Source: Parvibaculum sp036499025
GTDB lineage: Bacteria; Pseudomonadota; Alphaproteobacteria; Parvibaculales; Parvibaculaceae
NCBI GenBank assembly: GCA_036499025.1
Contig: DASYEM010000006.1
Location: forward strand, 1 to 47,643
Direction: 5' to 3'
DNA length: 47,643 bases
Shown: positions 32,788-41,249 of the stretch, one piece after another
Layout: the number at the start of each line of letters is the position of its first letter
Numbering within the stretch: position 1 is the stretch's first letter
Translations under genes and position numbers: made by a program
Notes under the pieces: model-generated
What the model saw: the letters and a program-made list of their open reading frames with translations, nothing else
Told to the model about the DNA's origin: nothing
Database searches by the model: none

Positions 32788-34862
32788 GATGCTGCCTCGC
32801 TTGGGCGTTTCCAGAATTGCGCGTCGTTCCAGAACCGCGCCAATGACTGACTTCTTGCCGGCGCGGCGATAAAAAATTCCTTGTGTAAGGCCATGATGTG
32901 CCGCAACTGACCGAGCACGATCAAAATGGCGCTGGCTCTTTCAGTCTGAATTTCGGAAGCAACCGCGAGAGCTTCGGCGAGCGCCGCATCGACAAGCCCT
33001 AAGGATTTCTGCCGGTCGAGATTGCCGGGCGCGAAATGAAGAACCACGGCGGCGAAAACACGATTGAGGACACGGCCCGACCCTTTGGGCAGCGCATCGG
33101 CCTGCTCGCGCAGCAATCGGAGATTGAGGCCGAAGCGCAGGGCGGCAAGTGCGCCGTCGATCATGCGCTCCAGCGCATCGCCGCCGCCTGCACGCCGTTG
33201 CAACAGGCCGTCGATGCGGTCGAGCATCCGGCTTTCAAAGCGCGCCCGGGTAAGCGCCCGGTCGCCGCGCGCAAGGCGGGCGAGGTCGCGGTGGATCAGA
33301 GCGACAATGCGCCGGATCACAAATTCCGCACCGGAGGCGCGCGCGACGCGCAGCGCGGCGGCGGCGGCGGCCATGGCGGCAATCTGGGCGATGGCGGAAT
33401 TGGCGAAAGACGAAAAATCAAAGCTCATGCGATTTTCAATGCCGAGCATCGTCGTCACACCAAGAAGAACGGGAAGCGCCATCGGGAAATAGGCGGGGAT
33501 GGCGGCGAAGGCGGAGAGCGCGATATAGAGCGGCGCAAGTACCAATGCCATCATCGCAAAGCCGGTGACGGCGGGCAGGATGGCGAAGAGATAGACGCCG
33601 GCGATGACGATGCCGACCGCCGTGCCAATCAGGAAATTGAGGACGAAGGTTGCCGGATCGTCGACCGACGCGCCGAGGCTGCAGGCGACGGCCGCCATCA
33701 TTGCCGCCAGCGCGCCTTCGGGCCAGGCCGTGCCGATCCAGAAACTGCAGATCAGAATGACGACGATCACCGCCGTCAGACCGGCAAGCGAGGCCATCAG
33801 ATGATCGGCGTGCAATTCGCGTGCGACGGCAACACCTTCGCTGGAGCGTCCCGCTGCAATATCGGCGCGGAGCGAGAGGCTTTCCTCCCAAGCGGTGATG
33901 AGATCGTCGAGACGCTGGAGAAGGGCCGCGAGAAGAAGCACATGGCGGTCTTTCCTCATTGCCTCCGCGGACGGGGCGATGCGGGCAAGACTTGCGCGCA
34001 AGTCCGCGCTTCCGTGCGCGCGCACGGCGTCCGGCGTGGCGGCATGGAACCATGCGGTGAAAGGCGCGCGCAGCGTGGCGAGATCGGTGAGAAGATCGGG
34101 ACGTTCGGCGCGCAGGATTTGCAGGCGATCCTCCACCGCCAGCAGGAACGAGACGATCATTTGCATGCGCTCCTGCAATCGCGCGAAGGAACCGGCGGCG
34201 GCCTTGAAATCGGGGCTGTCATAAAGCGCATGGACACGCAGACGTTCGAGCGCGGCGCTGTCGGCGATCAGGCGGCGATGATCGCCTTTCACACGTTCGG
34301 CGTCCGTGGTTCGGATAAGCAGATCCTCGATCCAGCTCGACGCGTCGATGAACCAGCTGTCGAGATTGGCCTTCAGCACGGGCCCGACGCGTTGCGGCAG
34401 GACGATGGCGTGGATGAGCGTCGCACAGAGAATGCCGAGCGAGATTTCCTCGCTGCGGGCAAGCGCCGTGTCGAAGATCGTCAGCGGCGCCTCGACGGAG
34501 GGAAAGCCGATGATGGCGGCCGTGTAACCCGACAACATGAAGGCATAGCCGCGCGGCGAACGATCGAGGCAGGAGAGATAAACACAGAGGCCAACCCACG
34601 AAGCGAGCGCGAGTACCTGCAGGCTCGGCAGATCGGCCAGCCCGATCAGAATGAAGCCCGCCGCGAAAGCACCGATGAGCGTGCCGCCGATGCGGTAAAT
34701 TGCCTTCGACATCACCATGCCCGCGAAGGGCTGTGAGACGATAAAGACGCTGGCCATCGCCCATGAGGGACGCGGCAGATCGATGGAGAAGGCTATGAAG
34801 AGCGCAAGCAGCGCCGCGCCAAAGGTCTTGACGGCGAAGGTGTAATTTTGCGCACTCGGCAT
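32784..34862 (-). CDS. FUSC-family inner-membrane efflux pump (AaeB-like)
   Basis: A 692-residue protein of the fusaric acid resistance/AaeB family. N-terminal hydrophobic block (about 5-160) and a second block (about 350-500) are each followed by large cytoplasmic regions. ALLALFIAFSIDLPRPSWAM with SQPFAGMVMSKAIYRIGGTLIGA is the family N-terminal signature. The ATG at 34862 has GCGAGG upstream and fits the family start; the longer frame is rejected. It probably exports aromatic or other weak acids with the downstream DUF1656 and HlyD proteins. No outer-membrane factor is encoded here. The MarR gene is 13 bp upstream on the same transcript. Confidence 0.88.
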   Translation of the reverse strand: MPSAQNYTFAVKTFGAALLALFIAFSIDLPRPSWAMASVFIVSQPFAGMVMSKAIYRIGGTLIGAFAAGFILIGLADLPSLQVLALASWVGLCVYLSCLDRSPRGYAFMLSGYTAAIIGFPSVEAPLTIFDTALARSEEISLGILCATLIHAIVLPQRVGPVLKANLDSWFIDASSWIEDLLIRTTDAERVKGDHRRLIADSAALERLRVHALYDSPDFKAAAGSFARLQERMQMIVSFLLAVEDRLQILRAERPDLLTDLATLRAPFTAWFHAATPDAVRAHGSADLRASLARIAPSAEAMRKDRHVLLLAALLQRLDDLITAWEESLSLRADIAAGRSSEGVAVARELHADHLMASLAGLTAVIVVILICSFWIGTAWPEGALAAMMAAVACSLGASVDDPATFVLNFLIGTAVGIVIAGVYLFAILPAVTGFAMMALVLAPLYIALSAFAAIPAYFPMALPVLLGVTTMLGIENRMSFDFSSFANSAIAQIAAMAAAAAALRVARASGAEFVIRRIVALIHRDLARLARGDRALTRARFESRMLDRIDGLLQRRAGGGDALERMIDGALAALRFGLNLRLLREQADALPKGSGRVLNRVFAAVVLHFAPGNLDRQKSLGLVDAALAEALAVASEIQTERASAILIVLGQLRHIMALHKEFFIAAPARSQSLARFWNDAQFWKRPSEAAS

Positions 34863-34875
34863 GACCTCGCTCCGC

Positions 34876-35322
34876 TCACGCTTGCAGCGGTCGGCGCTTT
34901 GCTGCGGCGGCCTCGATTTTCTCGAGGACGGAGAAGCATGTCGCCAGTTCAGCATCGCTTACTTCGGCGAGAAGCGCTTGCCGAATTTCGTCGAGGATCG
35001 GATCTATTTTCTTCAGGAGCACTTTGCCTTGTGCCGTCAGATAGAGCGCCTTGGCGCGTCTGTCGGCCGGGTCGGGCCTGCGCGTCAGGTATCCCGCCTT
35101 TTCAAGCGCGTCGAGTTGCGGCACCAGCGAGGGGCCCTCAATGCCGAGACGCGCCGCCAGCGCGTTTTGCCGGGTGCCGTCGCCCATTCGGGACAATTGA
35201 AGAATGGGCAGCACGGTCGCCTCGGAAAGACCGTAGCGCCTGACGGCGGCGTCGGCTTCACGCCGCCAGAGGCGGGAAGTGAAGAGAAGCCGGAGACCGA
35301 ATTCATTGCGGGGATGTGTCAT
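34876..35322 (-). CDS. MarR-family transcriptional regulator of the efflux operon
   Basis: A 148-residue winged-helix regulator. The recognition region is RQNALAARLGIEGPSLVPQLDALEKAGYLTR (about 51-81), then the wing PDPADRRAKALYLT, with helical dimer segments at both ends. It is the first gene of the FUSC-DUF1656-HlyD operon. A perfect dyad (35328-35347) lies directly before its ATG inside the likely promoter, so it probably represses itself and the pump until a phenolic or weak acid binds. There is no ribosome site, and the predicted transcript starts at or next to the ATG. Confidence 0.88.
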   Translation of the reverse strand: MTHPRNEFGLRLLFTSRLWRREADAAVRRYGLSEATVLPILQLSRMGDGTRQNALAARLGIEGPSLVPQLDALEKAGYLTRRPDPADRRAKALYLTAQGKVLLKKIDPILDEIRQALLAEVSDAELATCFSVLEKIEAAAAKRRPLQA

Positions 35323-35327
35323 GAAAT

Positions 35328-35357
35328 ATAGATAGGAAACTATCTATTAGCTTTCAA
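35328..35357 (-). promoter_or_regulatory. marR promoter with overlapping operator; predicted leaderless start
   Basis: On the minus strand, -35 TTGAAA (35352-35357) and -10 TATCTA (35329-35334) are exactly 17 bp apart. The perfect dyad ATAGATAG-GAAA-CTATCTAT (35328-35347) covers the spacer and -10. A start 7 bp after the -10 falls on the A of the marR ATG (35322). A bound MarR dimer would block polymerase directly. Confidence 0.6.
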
Positions 35358-35397
35358 TGAAAATCCGCGCACGCGCCGCTCCAGGTATCCTGCTGGA

Positions 35398-36210
35398 TCA
35401 CACGGCCATGCGGCCAAAGGCGCCGGCAAAGGCGCGGACGACCCATTTGGGGGCGGCGCGAGCGGCGATGCTGGCCGCGAAGTTGAGCGCACCGGGAACA
35501 CGGATCACTTCGCCCGCCATGCAGGCGCCATAGCCTTGCGCCGCCACGTCATCGACATCGCCGATCAGAAAGGGCGGAAGCTGCGAGGCAGCGGCATTGG
35601 TCTCGCGCGCCGCCGCGACCATGCCCGTCTCGGTGATGCCTGGACACAGCGCGGTGATCGAAACGCCGGTGCCCTTCAATTCCTCCGAGAGCGCCTCCGT
35701 CAGCGACAGCACATAGGCTTTGGTCGCCGCATAGGTCGCGAGCGAGGGCACGGGCTGGAAAGCGGCGATGGAGGCGACGTTCAAAATACGGCCCCGCCCG
35801 CGCTCCAGCATGGGTGCGAGAAAGCGGCTCGTCATGTCGGTCAAGGTCGCGACGTTGAGGCCGATCAATTCCTGATGGCGTTCCGGCGCCATGGCGCGGA
35901 AAGCGCCCATTTCGAGGACGCCCGCATTGTTGACGAGAATATCGATGGCAAGCTTGCGCTTCTTTACCGCATCGAAAAGCGTCTTCGGCGCGCCGCGCAC
36001 CGAAAGATCGGTAGGCAACACCGTCACGTCGATGCTGTGTTCCGCCTTCAAGGATTCCGCCAGCGCCTCAAGCTTGTCGGCGCTGCGGGCGACGAGGACG
36101 AGGTCGAACCCGCCGGCGGCGAATTGCCTTGCCAATGCCGCGCCGATGCCTGCCGACGCACCGGTGATGAGCGCCGTTTCGCGCGTCGATGGTTTTGTCC
36201 GTGCCGCCAT
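35398..36210 (-). CDS. Short-chain dehydrogenase/reductase (SDR)
   Basis: A 270-residue SDR of the DltE/YqjQ-like group. The TGASAGIG nucleotide motif lies at 16-23, and Arg41 after beta-2 (LVARSADKL) suggests NADP(H). NNAGVLEMG is at about 93-101, Ser146 in NVASIAAF, Tyr159 and Lys163 in YAATKAY. The ATG at 36210 follows a G-rich ribosome site; a start 9 codons earlier is possible. It lies 34 bp after acetoacetyl-CoA synthetase on the same strand, and its stop is 75 bp before the marR start. The substrate is unknown. Confidence 0.87.
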   Translation of the reverse strand: MAARTKPSTRETALITGASAGIGAALARQFAAGGFDLVLVARSADKLEALAESLKAEHSIDVTVLPTDLSVRGAPKTLFDAVKKRKLAIDILVNNAGVLEMGAFRAMAPERHQELIGLNVATLTDMTSRFLAPMLERGRGRILNVASIAAFQPVPSLATYAATKAYVLSLTEALSEELKGTGVSITALCPGITETGMVAAARETNAAASQLPPFLIGDVDDVAAQGYGACMAGEVIRVPGALNFAASIAARAAPKWVVRAFAGAFGRMAV

Positions 36211-36244
36211 GATGTCCCCCCGTTGGGAGGAAAGCATAGCTGGC

Positions 36245-38212
36245 CTAGCTCTGAAGTTCCTTCAGATTCTTGAAGAGGTCGAGGGCTTCGGGATTCGCAA
36301 GTGCCTCGGCGTTCTTGATTGCGCGGCCATGAACGACATCGCGCACGGCAAGTTCGGTGATCTTGCCGGATTTGGTGCGCGGAATATCGGCGACGGCGAC
36401 GATCTTCGCGGGCACATGGCGGGGCGACGCGCCTTCGCGGATGCGCTTGCGGATTTTCGCCTGCAAGGCGTCGTCGAGCGCGATGCCCGCCTTCATCACG
36501 ACGAAAAGCACAACGCGGGCATCGCCTTCCCAGTCCTGACCGATGGCGATGGCTTCTTGCACTTCGGGAAGCTGCTCGACCTGCGCATAGATTTCCGCCG
36601 TACCGATGCGCACGCCGCCGGGGTTCAATGTCGCGTCCGAGCGGCCATGAATGATGAAGCCGCCATGCGGCGTGATCTCGGCAAAGTCGCCGTGGCACCA
36701 GATGCCGGGGAAGCGCTCGAAATAGGCGGCGTTATATTTCGCGCCGTCCTTGTCGTTCCAGAAGCCGATGGGCATGGACGGAAAGGATTGCGTGCAGACA
36801 AGTTCGCCCTTCTCACCGACAACCGGCTTGCCGTTTTCGTCCCAGACGTCGGTGGCCATGCCGAGCATCTTCGCCTGAATCTCCCCGCGCCAGACGGGCA
36901 GCAGCGGCGAGCCGCCGACGAAACAGGCGAGAATATCCGTGCCGCCTGAAATCGAGCAGAGAGCGGCGTCGGATTTTATCTCGTCGTAGACGTAGTCGAA
37001 GCTTTCGGGCACCAGCGGCGAGCCCGTGGAAAGGATCAGACGGATGGACGAGAGATCATGCGTCTCGCGCGGCTTCATGCCGGATTTCTTCAGCGCATCG
37101 ATGAACTTCGCTGAAGTGCCGAAGACATTGATGCCGACTTCGTCCGCATAATTGAAGAGAACGCTTTCATCGGGCGCGAAAGGCGAGCCGTCGTAGAGCG
37201 CCAGCGTCGCTTCGACCGCGAGGCCGGAGACGAGCCAGTTCCACATCATCCACCCGCAGGTCGAAAAATAGAAAAGCCGCTCGCCGGACTTCAACCCGCA
37301 ATGCAGCTTGTGTTCCTTCATATGCTGAAGGAGCGTGCCGCCCGCCGAATGGATGATGCATTTGGGAACCCCGGTCGTGCCACTCGAATACATGATGTAG
37401 AGCGGATGGGCGAAGGGAAGCCGCGTGAAGCTGAGCGGCGCGACGGGCGCCGTGCCGAGCAGTTCCGCCCAGTCTTCCGCCTTCGCCAAATCCTTCGGGC
37501 CCTGACCGATGAAGGGCACGATCGCCACATGAGCGAGGCTCGGCAATCCGGCGATGATTTCGGCGAGCTTGTCATGGCTCGGCAGCACCTTGCCCGCATA
37601 GCGATAGCCGTCGCAGGCAACGAGCACCTTGGGCTCGATCTGGCCGAAGCGATCGAGCACACCACGGACGCCAAAATCCGGCGAGCAGGAAGAAAAGACC
37701 GCGCCGAGGCTTGTCGCAGCCAGCATGGCGACGACCGTTTCCGGGCAGTTCGGCATGAAGGCCGCGACGCGGTCGCCGGGAACGACGCCCCAGCCGCGCA
37801 GCACGGAGGCAAAGCGCGAAACCTCCGCTCGCAGATCGTTCCAGCTCAGCGGCTTTGCCGTCACGCCCTCATTGTTGAAATAAATTGCCGGGCCTTCGCC
37901 TTCATGGGAAAGCAGGTTCTCGGCGAAGTTCAGCTTCGCATCGGGGAAGAATTTCGCACCGGGCATCGCATCGTCGATCAGGATGCGCGCACCCTTCTCG
38001 CCGACCACGCCGCAGAATTCCCAGATCTCATCCCAGAAAGCTTCGCGATGATCGGTGGACCATTGCTGAAGCGCCGCGTAATCGGCAAAGCGGACGCCGT
38101 GCCGCGCCGTCAACCGCGCCATGAAAGCGGAGATGTTGGAGCCGACCAGATCCTCCGGCACCGGACGCCAGAGCGGCTGATCTTCAATACGAACAGACTT
38201 GTCGGTATTCAT
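36245..38212 (-). CDS. Acetoacetate-CoA ligase (acetoacetyl-CoA synthetase)
   Basis: A 655-residue ANL enzyme activating acetoacetate with ATP and CoA. The N-terminal ACAS-like segment (FWDEIWEFCGV, FFPDAKLNFAENLL) and P-loop YSSGTTGVPKCIIHSAGGTLL (about 270-290) are typical of the acetoacetyl-CoA synthetase subfamily, as are FYFSTCGWMMWNWLVSGL and GGTDILACF. A late WCHGDFAEITPHGGFIIHGRSDATLNPGGVRIG and the A10 lysine in TKSGKITE complete it. The length matches the family (about 650). It lets acetoacetate from polyhydroxybutyrate or ketone use re-enter as acetoacetyl-CoA. It is divergent from the AsmA-like gene. Confidence 0.93.
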   Translation of the reverse strand: MNTDKSVRIEDQPLWRPVPEDLVGSNISAFMARLTARHGVRFADYAALQQWSTDHREAFWDEIWEFCGVVGEKGARILIDDAMPGAKFFPDAKLNFAENLLSHEGEGPAIYFNNEGVTAKPLSWNDLRAEVSRFASVLRGWGVVPGDRVAAFMPNCPETVVAMLAATSLGAVFSSCSPDFGVRGVLDRFGQIEPKVLVACDGYRYAGKVLPSHDKLAEIIAGLPSLAHVAIVPFIGQGPKDLAKAEDWAELLGTAPVAPLSFTRLPFAHPLYIMYSSGTTGVPKCIIHSAGGTLLQHMKEHKLHCGLKSGERLFYFSTCGWMMWNWLVSGLAVEATLALYDGSPFAPDESVLFNYADEVGINVFGTSAKFIDALKKSGMKPRETHDLSSIRLILSTGSPLVPESFDYVYDEIKSDAALCSISGGTDILACFVGGSPLLPVWRGEIQAKMLGMATDVWDENGKPVVGEKGELVCTQSFPSMPIGFWNDKDGAKYNAAYFERFPGIWCHGDFAEITPHGGFIIHGRSDATLNPGGVRIGTAEIYAQVEQLPEVQEAIAIGQDWEGDARVVLFVVMKAGIALDDALQAKIRKRIREGASPRHVPAKIVAVADIPRTKSGKITELAVRDVVHGRAIKNAEALANPEALDLFKNLKELQS

Positions 38213-38419
38213 GGGTGGCCGCTCCTGCTGCGTTGCAATATCGTTGTAGGAGCGGCTCCGTTCGGGATCAAGCGTCGTTGGGTCAGGGGAGTTTCATGGC
38301 CCTCGCTTTCGCAAAACGTTGCATCCGGGCCACAATTACGCCTGACTGGTCTTGTTCCTTGGCCCGTCGCCAAATCAACGCCTCGCGTCCACAACGCCAG
38401 GCCCATCGGGAGAATGCTC

Positions 38420-40468
38420 ATGTCGCGCTGGATCGCCATTGTCGCCGGGATCGTCGTGCTACTGATCGCGGCGGTGGTCGCGGCGCCCCTGCTGATCCCG
38501 AGCAGCGTTTACAAACAGCGCGTCGTCGCGCTGGTGAAGGCGCAGACCGGGCGCGATCTCACCATCGGCGGCGATGTGGGGCTGTCCTTCTTCCCGCGCC
38601 TCGCCGTCAAGGTCGAGGATGCGCGTTTCTCCAATGCGAGTTGGGGCAAGGACAAGGACATGGTGGCGATGAAGGAGATGCGCGCCGCGCTGAAAATCAT
38701 GCCGCTCTTCAAAGGCGAAGTGCAGATCGACAGCTTTGTCCTGGTCGATCCGGTCATTCATCTTGAAGTCAAAGCGGACGGCACGCCGAACTGGCAATTT
38801 GAAACCGCAACGCCGACCGCACCTGTCAACGCCCCCGCCGCACAGAGCGGCGGCAATTCAAGCACCTCGTTGAAGCAGATCAGGCTCGGCGAAGTCTCGA
38901 TCCAGAACGGCGCGGCGACCTATCGCAATGCGCAGACCGGCGCGTCCCTGGCTTTTGAGAAAGTCGATGTCGATCTTGCGCTGCCCGGCCTCGATGAACC
39001 TTTCGCGGCGGACGGCTCGCTCGTCTGGAACAGCGAGCCGCTGAAACTTTCGCTGAAGGCGGATCGCCCGCGCGCGCTCACCGAAGGCGGTGAAACCCCG
39101 GTCGAATTCGCATTGACCTCCTCCAAGGTCGGCGCGTCCTACAAAGGATCGATTCAGGCGCTGGGCGGCATGAAATTTTCAGGCGGCGTCGATCTCAACG
39201 TGCCGTCGGTGCGGGCGCTTGCTCAGTGGCTCGGCAGCCCTTTGCCTGCCGGCAACGGCTTTGGGCCGCTCACCATCAAAGGCAATGCGCAAGGCAGCGG
39301 CAACACCTACACGTTCAGCGATGCCCAGATCGGCTTTGACGGCATGAATGCGGCGGGCAAGCTCTCCGTCCAGACGGGCGGCGCACGCCCGCGCATCAGC
39401 GGTGGGCTCGCCTTCGACCGCATCGACGCGAATATCTACATGGCCTCGGATGGCGGCAGCGCCGCACCGGCGGGAGCGGCGAGTGGCGGCGGCGGCGGCG
39501 GCGCCGCAAGCGGGGGATCGAACAGCGGCTGGAGCAACGAGCCTATCGATCTTTCCGGCCTCAAGGCGGCCGACGCCAATATCTCGCTGTCGACGAAGGA
39601 GCTTCTCGTCAAGGAGATCAAGATCGGCGAAAGCGCGCTCGATCTCAAACTCAATAATGGCGTGCTGACCGTCGATCTCAACAAGCTGGCGCTTTACAAA
39701 GGTGCGGGCTCGGGCTCGCTGACGCTGAACGGCGCGGGCCGCATTCCGCAAATGGACGCCGCCTTTTCAATTGCAGGCGTTCAGGCCGAACCTTTGCTGA
39801 CCGATGCCGCCGGTTTCACGCGTCTCGACGGATTGAGCGCGATCAGCTTTGCGGTCAATGGCAGCGGACGCAGCCAGCGCGAAATCGTCGGCACGCTTGG
39901 CGGCAAGGGCGAAGTCAAGTTCACCAATGGTGCGATCAAAGGCGTCAATCTCGCCCAGCTCGTGCGTACGGTGCTGACGGCCCCCGCGACCGGCTGGCAG
40001 AGCGGCGGTTCGCAGGATACGGATTTCTCCGAGCTTGGCGGCAGCTTCCTCATCGCCAAAGGCATTCTGACGAACAAGGACCTCAAGATGCTGAGCCCGC
40101 TGATCCGCCTCGCCGGATCGGGCACCGTGGATCTGCCGAACCAGACGCTTAACTACCGGCTGGAACCGAAAATCGCGGCGACGCTCGAAGGACAGGGCGG
40201 CAGCGAGGCCAAGGGCATCGAGGTTCCGGTCATCATCGACGGACCCTGGGCCTCTCCCCGTTTCAGGCCCGATCTCGCCTCGATGATCCAGAATCGCGAA
40301 CAGACCATCGAAACGATCAAGAGCCTCAAGGGCGAAGGCGGCAAGGAATTGCTGAAGGGCCTGCTCGGTGGCGGCCAGAAGAGCGACACGCCCGCCGATG
40401 GCGCGGCAAAGCCGGAAAGCGGGACGACAAAGCCCAAAGATGCGCTGAAGAAGCTCTTCGGGGGCTAG
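38420..40468 (+). CDS. AsmA family protein
   Basis: A 682-residue envelope protein. One N-terminal helix (about 4-24) anchors a long periplasmic beta-rich, bridge-like region. TGRDLTIGGDVGLSFFPRLAVKVEDARFSN (split at about 42-71) is the AsmA N-terminal signature, and NYRLEPKIAATLEG with PVIIDGPWASPRFRPDL near 590-630 is the C-terminal one. A Gly/Ala/Ser-rich linker lies near 350-375. AsmA-like proteins are thought to move phospholipids between membranes. The ATG at 38420 has GGGAG 7 bp upstream; the long open frame before it is antisense to the acetoacetyl-CoA synthetase and is not part of this gene. Confidence 0.88.
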   Translation: MSRWIAIVAGIVVLLIAAVVAAPLLIPSSVYKQRVVALVKAQTGRDLTIGGDVGLSFFPRLAVKVEDARFSNASWGKDKDMVAMKEMRAALKIMPLFKGEVQIDSFVLVDPVIHLEVKADGTPNWQFETATPTAPVNAPAAQSGGNSSTSLKQIRLGEVSIQNGAATYRNAQTGASLAFEKVDVDLALPGLDEPFAADGSLVWNSEPLKLSLKADRPRALTEGGETPVEFALTSSKVGASYKGSIQALGGMKFSGGVDLNVPSVRALAQWLGSPLPAGNGFGPLTIKGNAQGSGNTYTFSDAQIGFDGMNAAGKLSVQTGGARPRISGGLAFDRIDANIYMASDGGSAAPAGAASGGGGGGAASGGSNSGWSNEPIDLSGLKAADANISLSTKELLVKEIKIGESALDLKLNNGVLTVDLNKLALYKGAGSGSLTLNGAGRIPQMDAAFSIAGVQAEPLLTDAAGFTRLDGLSAISFAVNGSGRSQREIVGTLGGKGEVKFTNGAIKGVNLAQLVRTVLTAPATGWQSGGSQDTDFSELGGSFLIAKGILTNKDLKMLSPLIRLAGSGTVDLPNQTLNYRLEPKIAATLEGQGGSEAKGIEVPVIIDGPWASPRFRPDLASMIQNREQTIETIKSLKGEGGKELLKGLLGGGQKSDTPADGAAKPESGTTKPKDALKKLFGG

Positions 40469-40483
40469 ACGGAAGTCCGGGAG

Positions 40484-40509
40484 CGGGTGTAGCCCTGCGG
40501 GGCCACCCG
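40484..40509 (+). terminator. Terminator-like hairpin after the AsmA gene
   Basis: CGGGTG/CACCCG (6 bp), a two-base bulge and GCCC/GGGC around TGCG make a stem 15 bp after the stop, followed by TTCTAGACTGT. The T-tract is weak. Confidence 0.45.
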
Positions 40510-40558
40510 TTCTAGACTGTCCCATTCCTAGATTCGCCAGACGGGGCGTCCGCTGCCC

Positions 40559-40810
40559 ATGATCTACAACGCCTTGTCGACAGCTATAAAATTCATTCTG
40601 GTGGCGGTCCTCGTCGGCGCCGTCCTCAATGAATTCGATATCAGTGCCGACGAGGTGCTGATGGATGTCGGCTTCACTCCGCAGCACATATTGATGATTT
40701 TCCGCGAAGGCATCGACTGGGCGTTGCCTCATTTTCTCCTTGGCGCTCTGGTACTGATCCCGATATGGCTGGTGATTTTCCTTCTGAAGCCCCCCCGGCT
40801 CGGCAAATGA
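40559..40810 (+). CDS. Small two-helix membrane protein (DUF6460-like)
   Basis: An 83-residue inner-membrane protein. Hydrophobic segments are near 8-24 and 55-76, with a short amphipathic region between. The second contains LLGALVLIPIWLVIFLL, resembling the small alphaproteobacterial membrane family DUF6460. The function is unknown. No strong ribosome site precedes the ATG. Its stop overlaps the next ATG as ATGA, so the two small envelope proteins are translationally coupled. Confidence 0.65.
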   Translation: MIYNALSTAIKFILVAVLVGAVLNEFDISADEVLMDVGFTPQHILMIFREGIDWALPHFLLGALVLIPIWLVIFLLKPPRLGK

Positions 40811-41178
40811 ATTTCCTTTTGAAACGGTTCGCGCTGGCGGCCGCGTTCGCGGCGACGTGCCAGATTTCCGTCGCCATGGCGGCGGCGCGCAATGTCGGCA
40901 GCGGGCTCATCGGCAATACCGTCGAGCTCACGGGCCCCGCAGGAACGACGAAAATCTATTACGCCAATCGAGACGACCTCATCATTCGCATGCCGGACGG
41001 CAAGAAGACGCGCGGCTGGTGGCGTATCAAAGGCCGCAGCATTTGCACGAAGATGGGCGAGACGCCTGAAAACTGCACGGACCCCATCGACGACGCGCCA
41101 ATAGTGGGCAGCTCGGGTGTGCTTTCGGGACCGGGCGGCGATCTCAAATGGGCGGTGACGAAAGGGCGCGGCTTCTGA
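40807..41178 (+). CDS. Small secreted protein of unknown function
   Basis: A 123-residue protein with a Sec signal peptide (MNFLLKRFAL to about 29, cut near AMAA-A). The mature part has GNTVELTGPAGTTKIYYANR, a W-W-rich strand KTRGWWRIKGRSICTK, and a second Cys in PENCTD, so a disulfide between about Cys83 and Cys92 is likely. The pattern of a GNT start, a DGK turn and a W-I-G-x-C strand recalls small periplasmic beta proteins. I cannot name a family. It starts by ATGA overlap with the upstream membrane protein. Confidence 0.65.
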   Translation: MNFLLKRFALAAAFAATCQISVAMAAARNVGSGLIGNTVELTGPAGTTKIYYANRDDLIIRMPDGKKTRGWWRIKGRSICTKMGETPENCTDPIDDAPIVGSSGVLSGPGGDLKWAVTKGRGF

Positions 41179-41249
41179 CGGGTGTTACCTGCAAGAGCGA
41201 CGCCTTAAACTCGGCCAAACGGCTTTCATCCGATTCGAGGGGACAGATC

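Noticed and set aside
33036..34736. A 566-codon plus-strand open frame opposite the FUSC pump.
   Set aside because: It is antisense to a clear membrane protein, very rich in Gly, Arg, Asp and His, with no ribosome site or motifs.
37301..38419. A long plus-strand open frame joined to the AsmA-like gene (1055 residues in total).
   Set aside because: It is the antisense of acetoacetyl-CoA synthetase. The AsmA membrane anchor starts at 38420, with a ribosome site.
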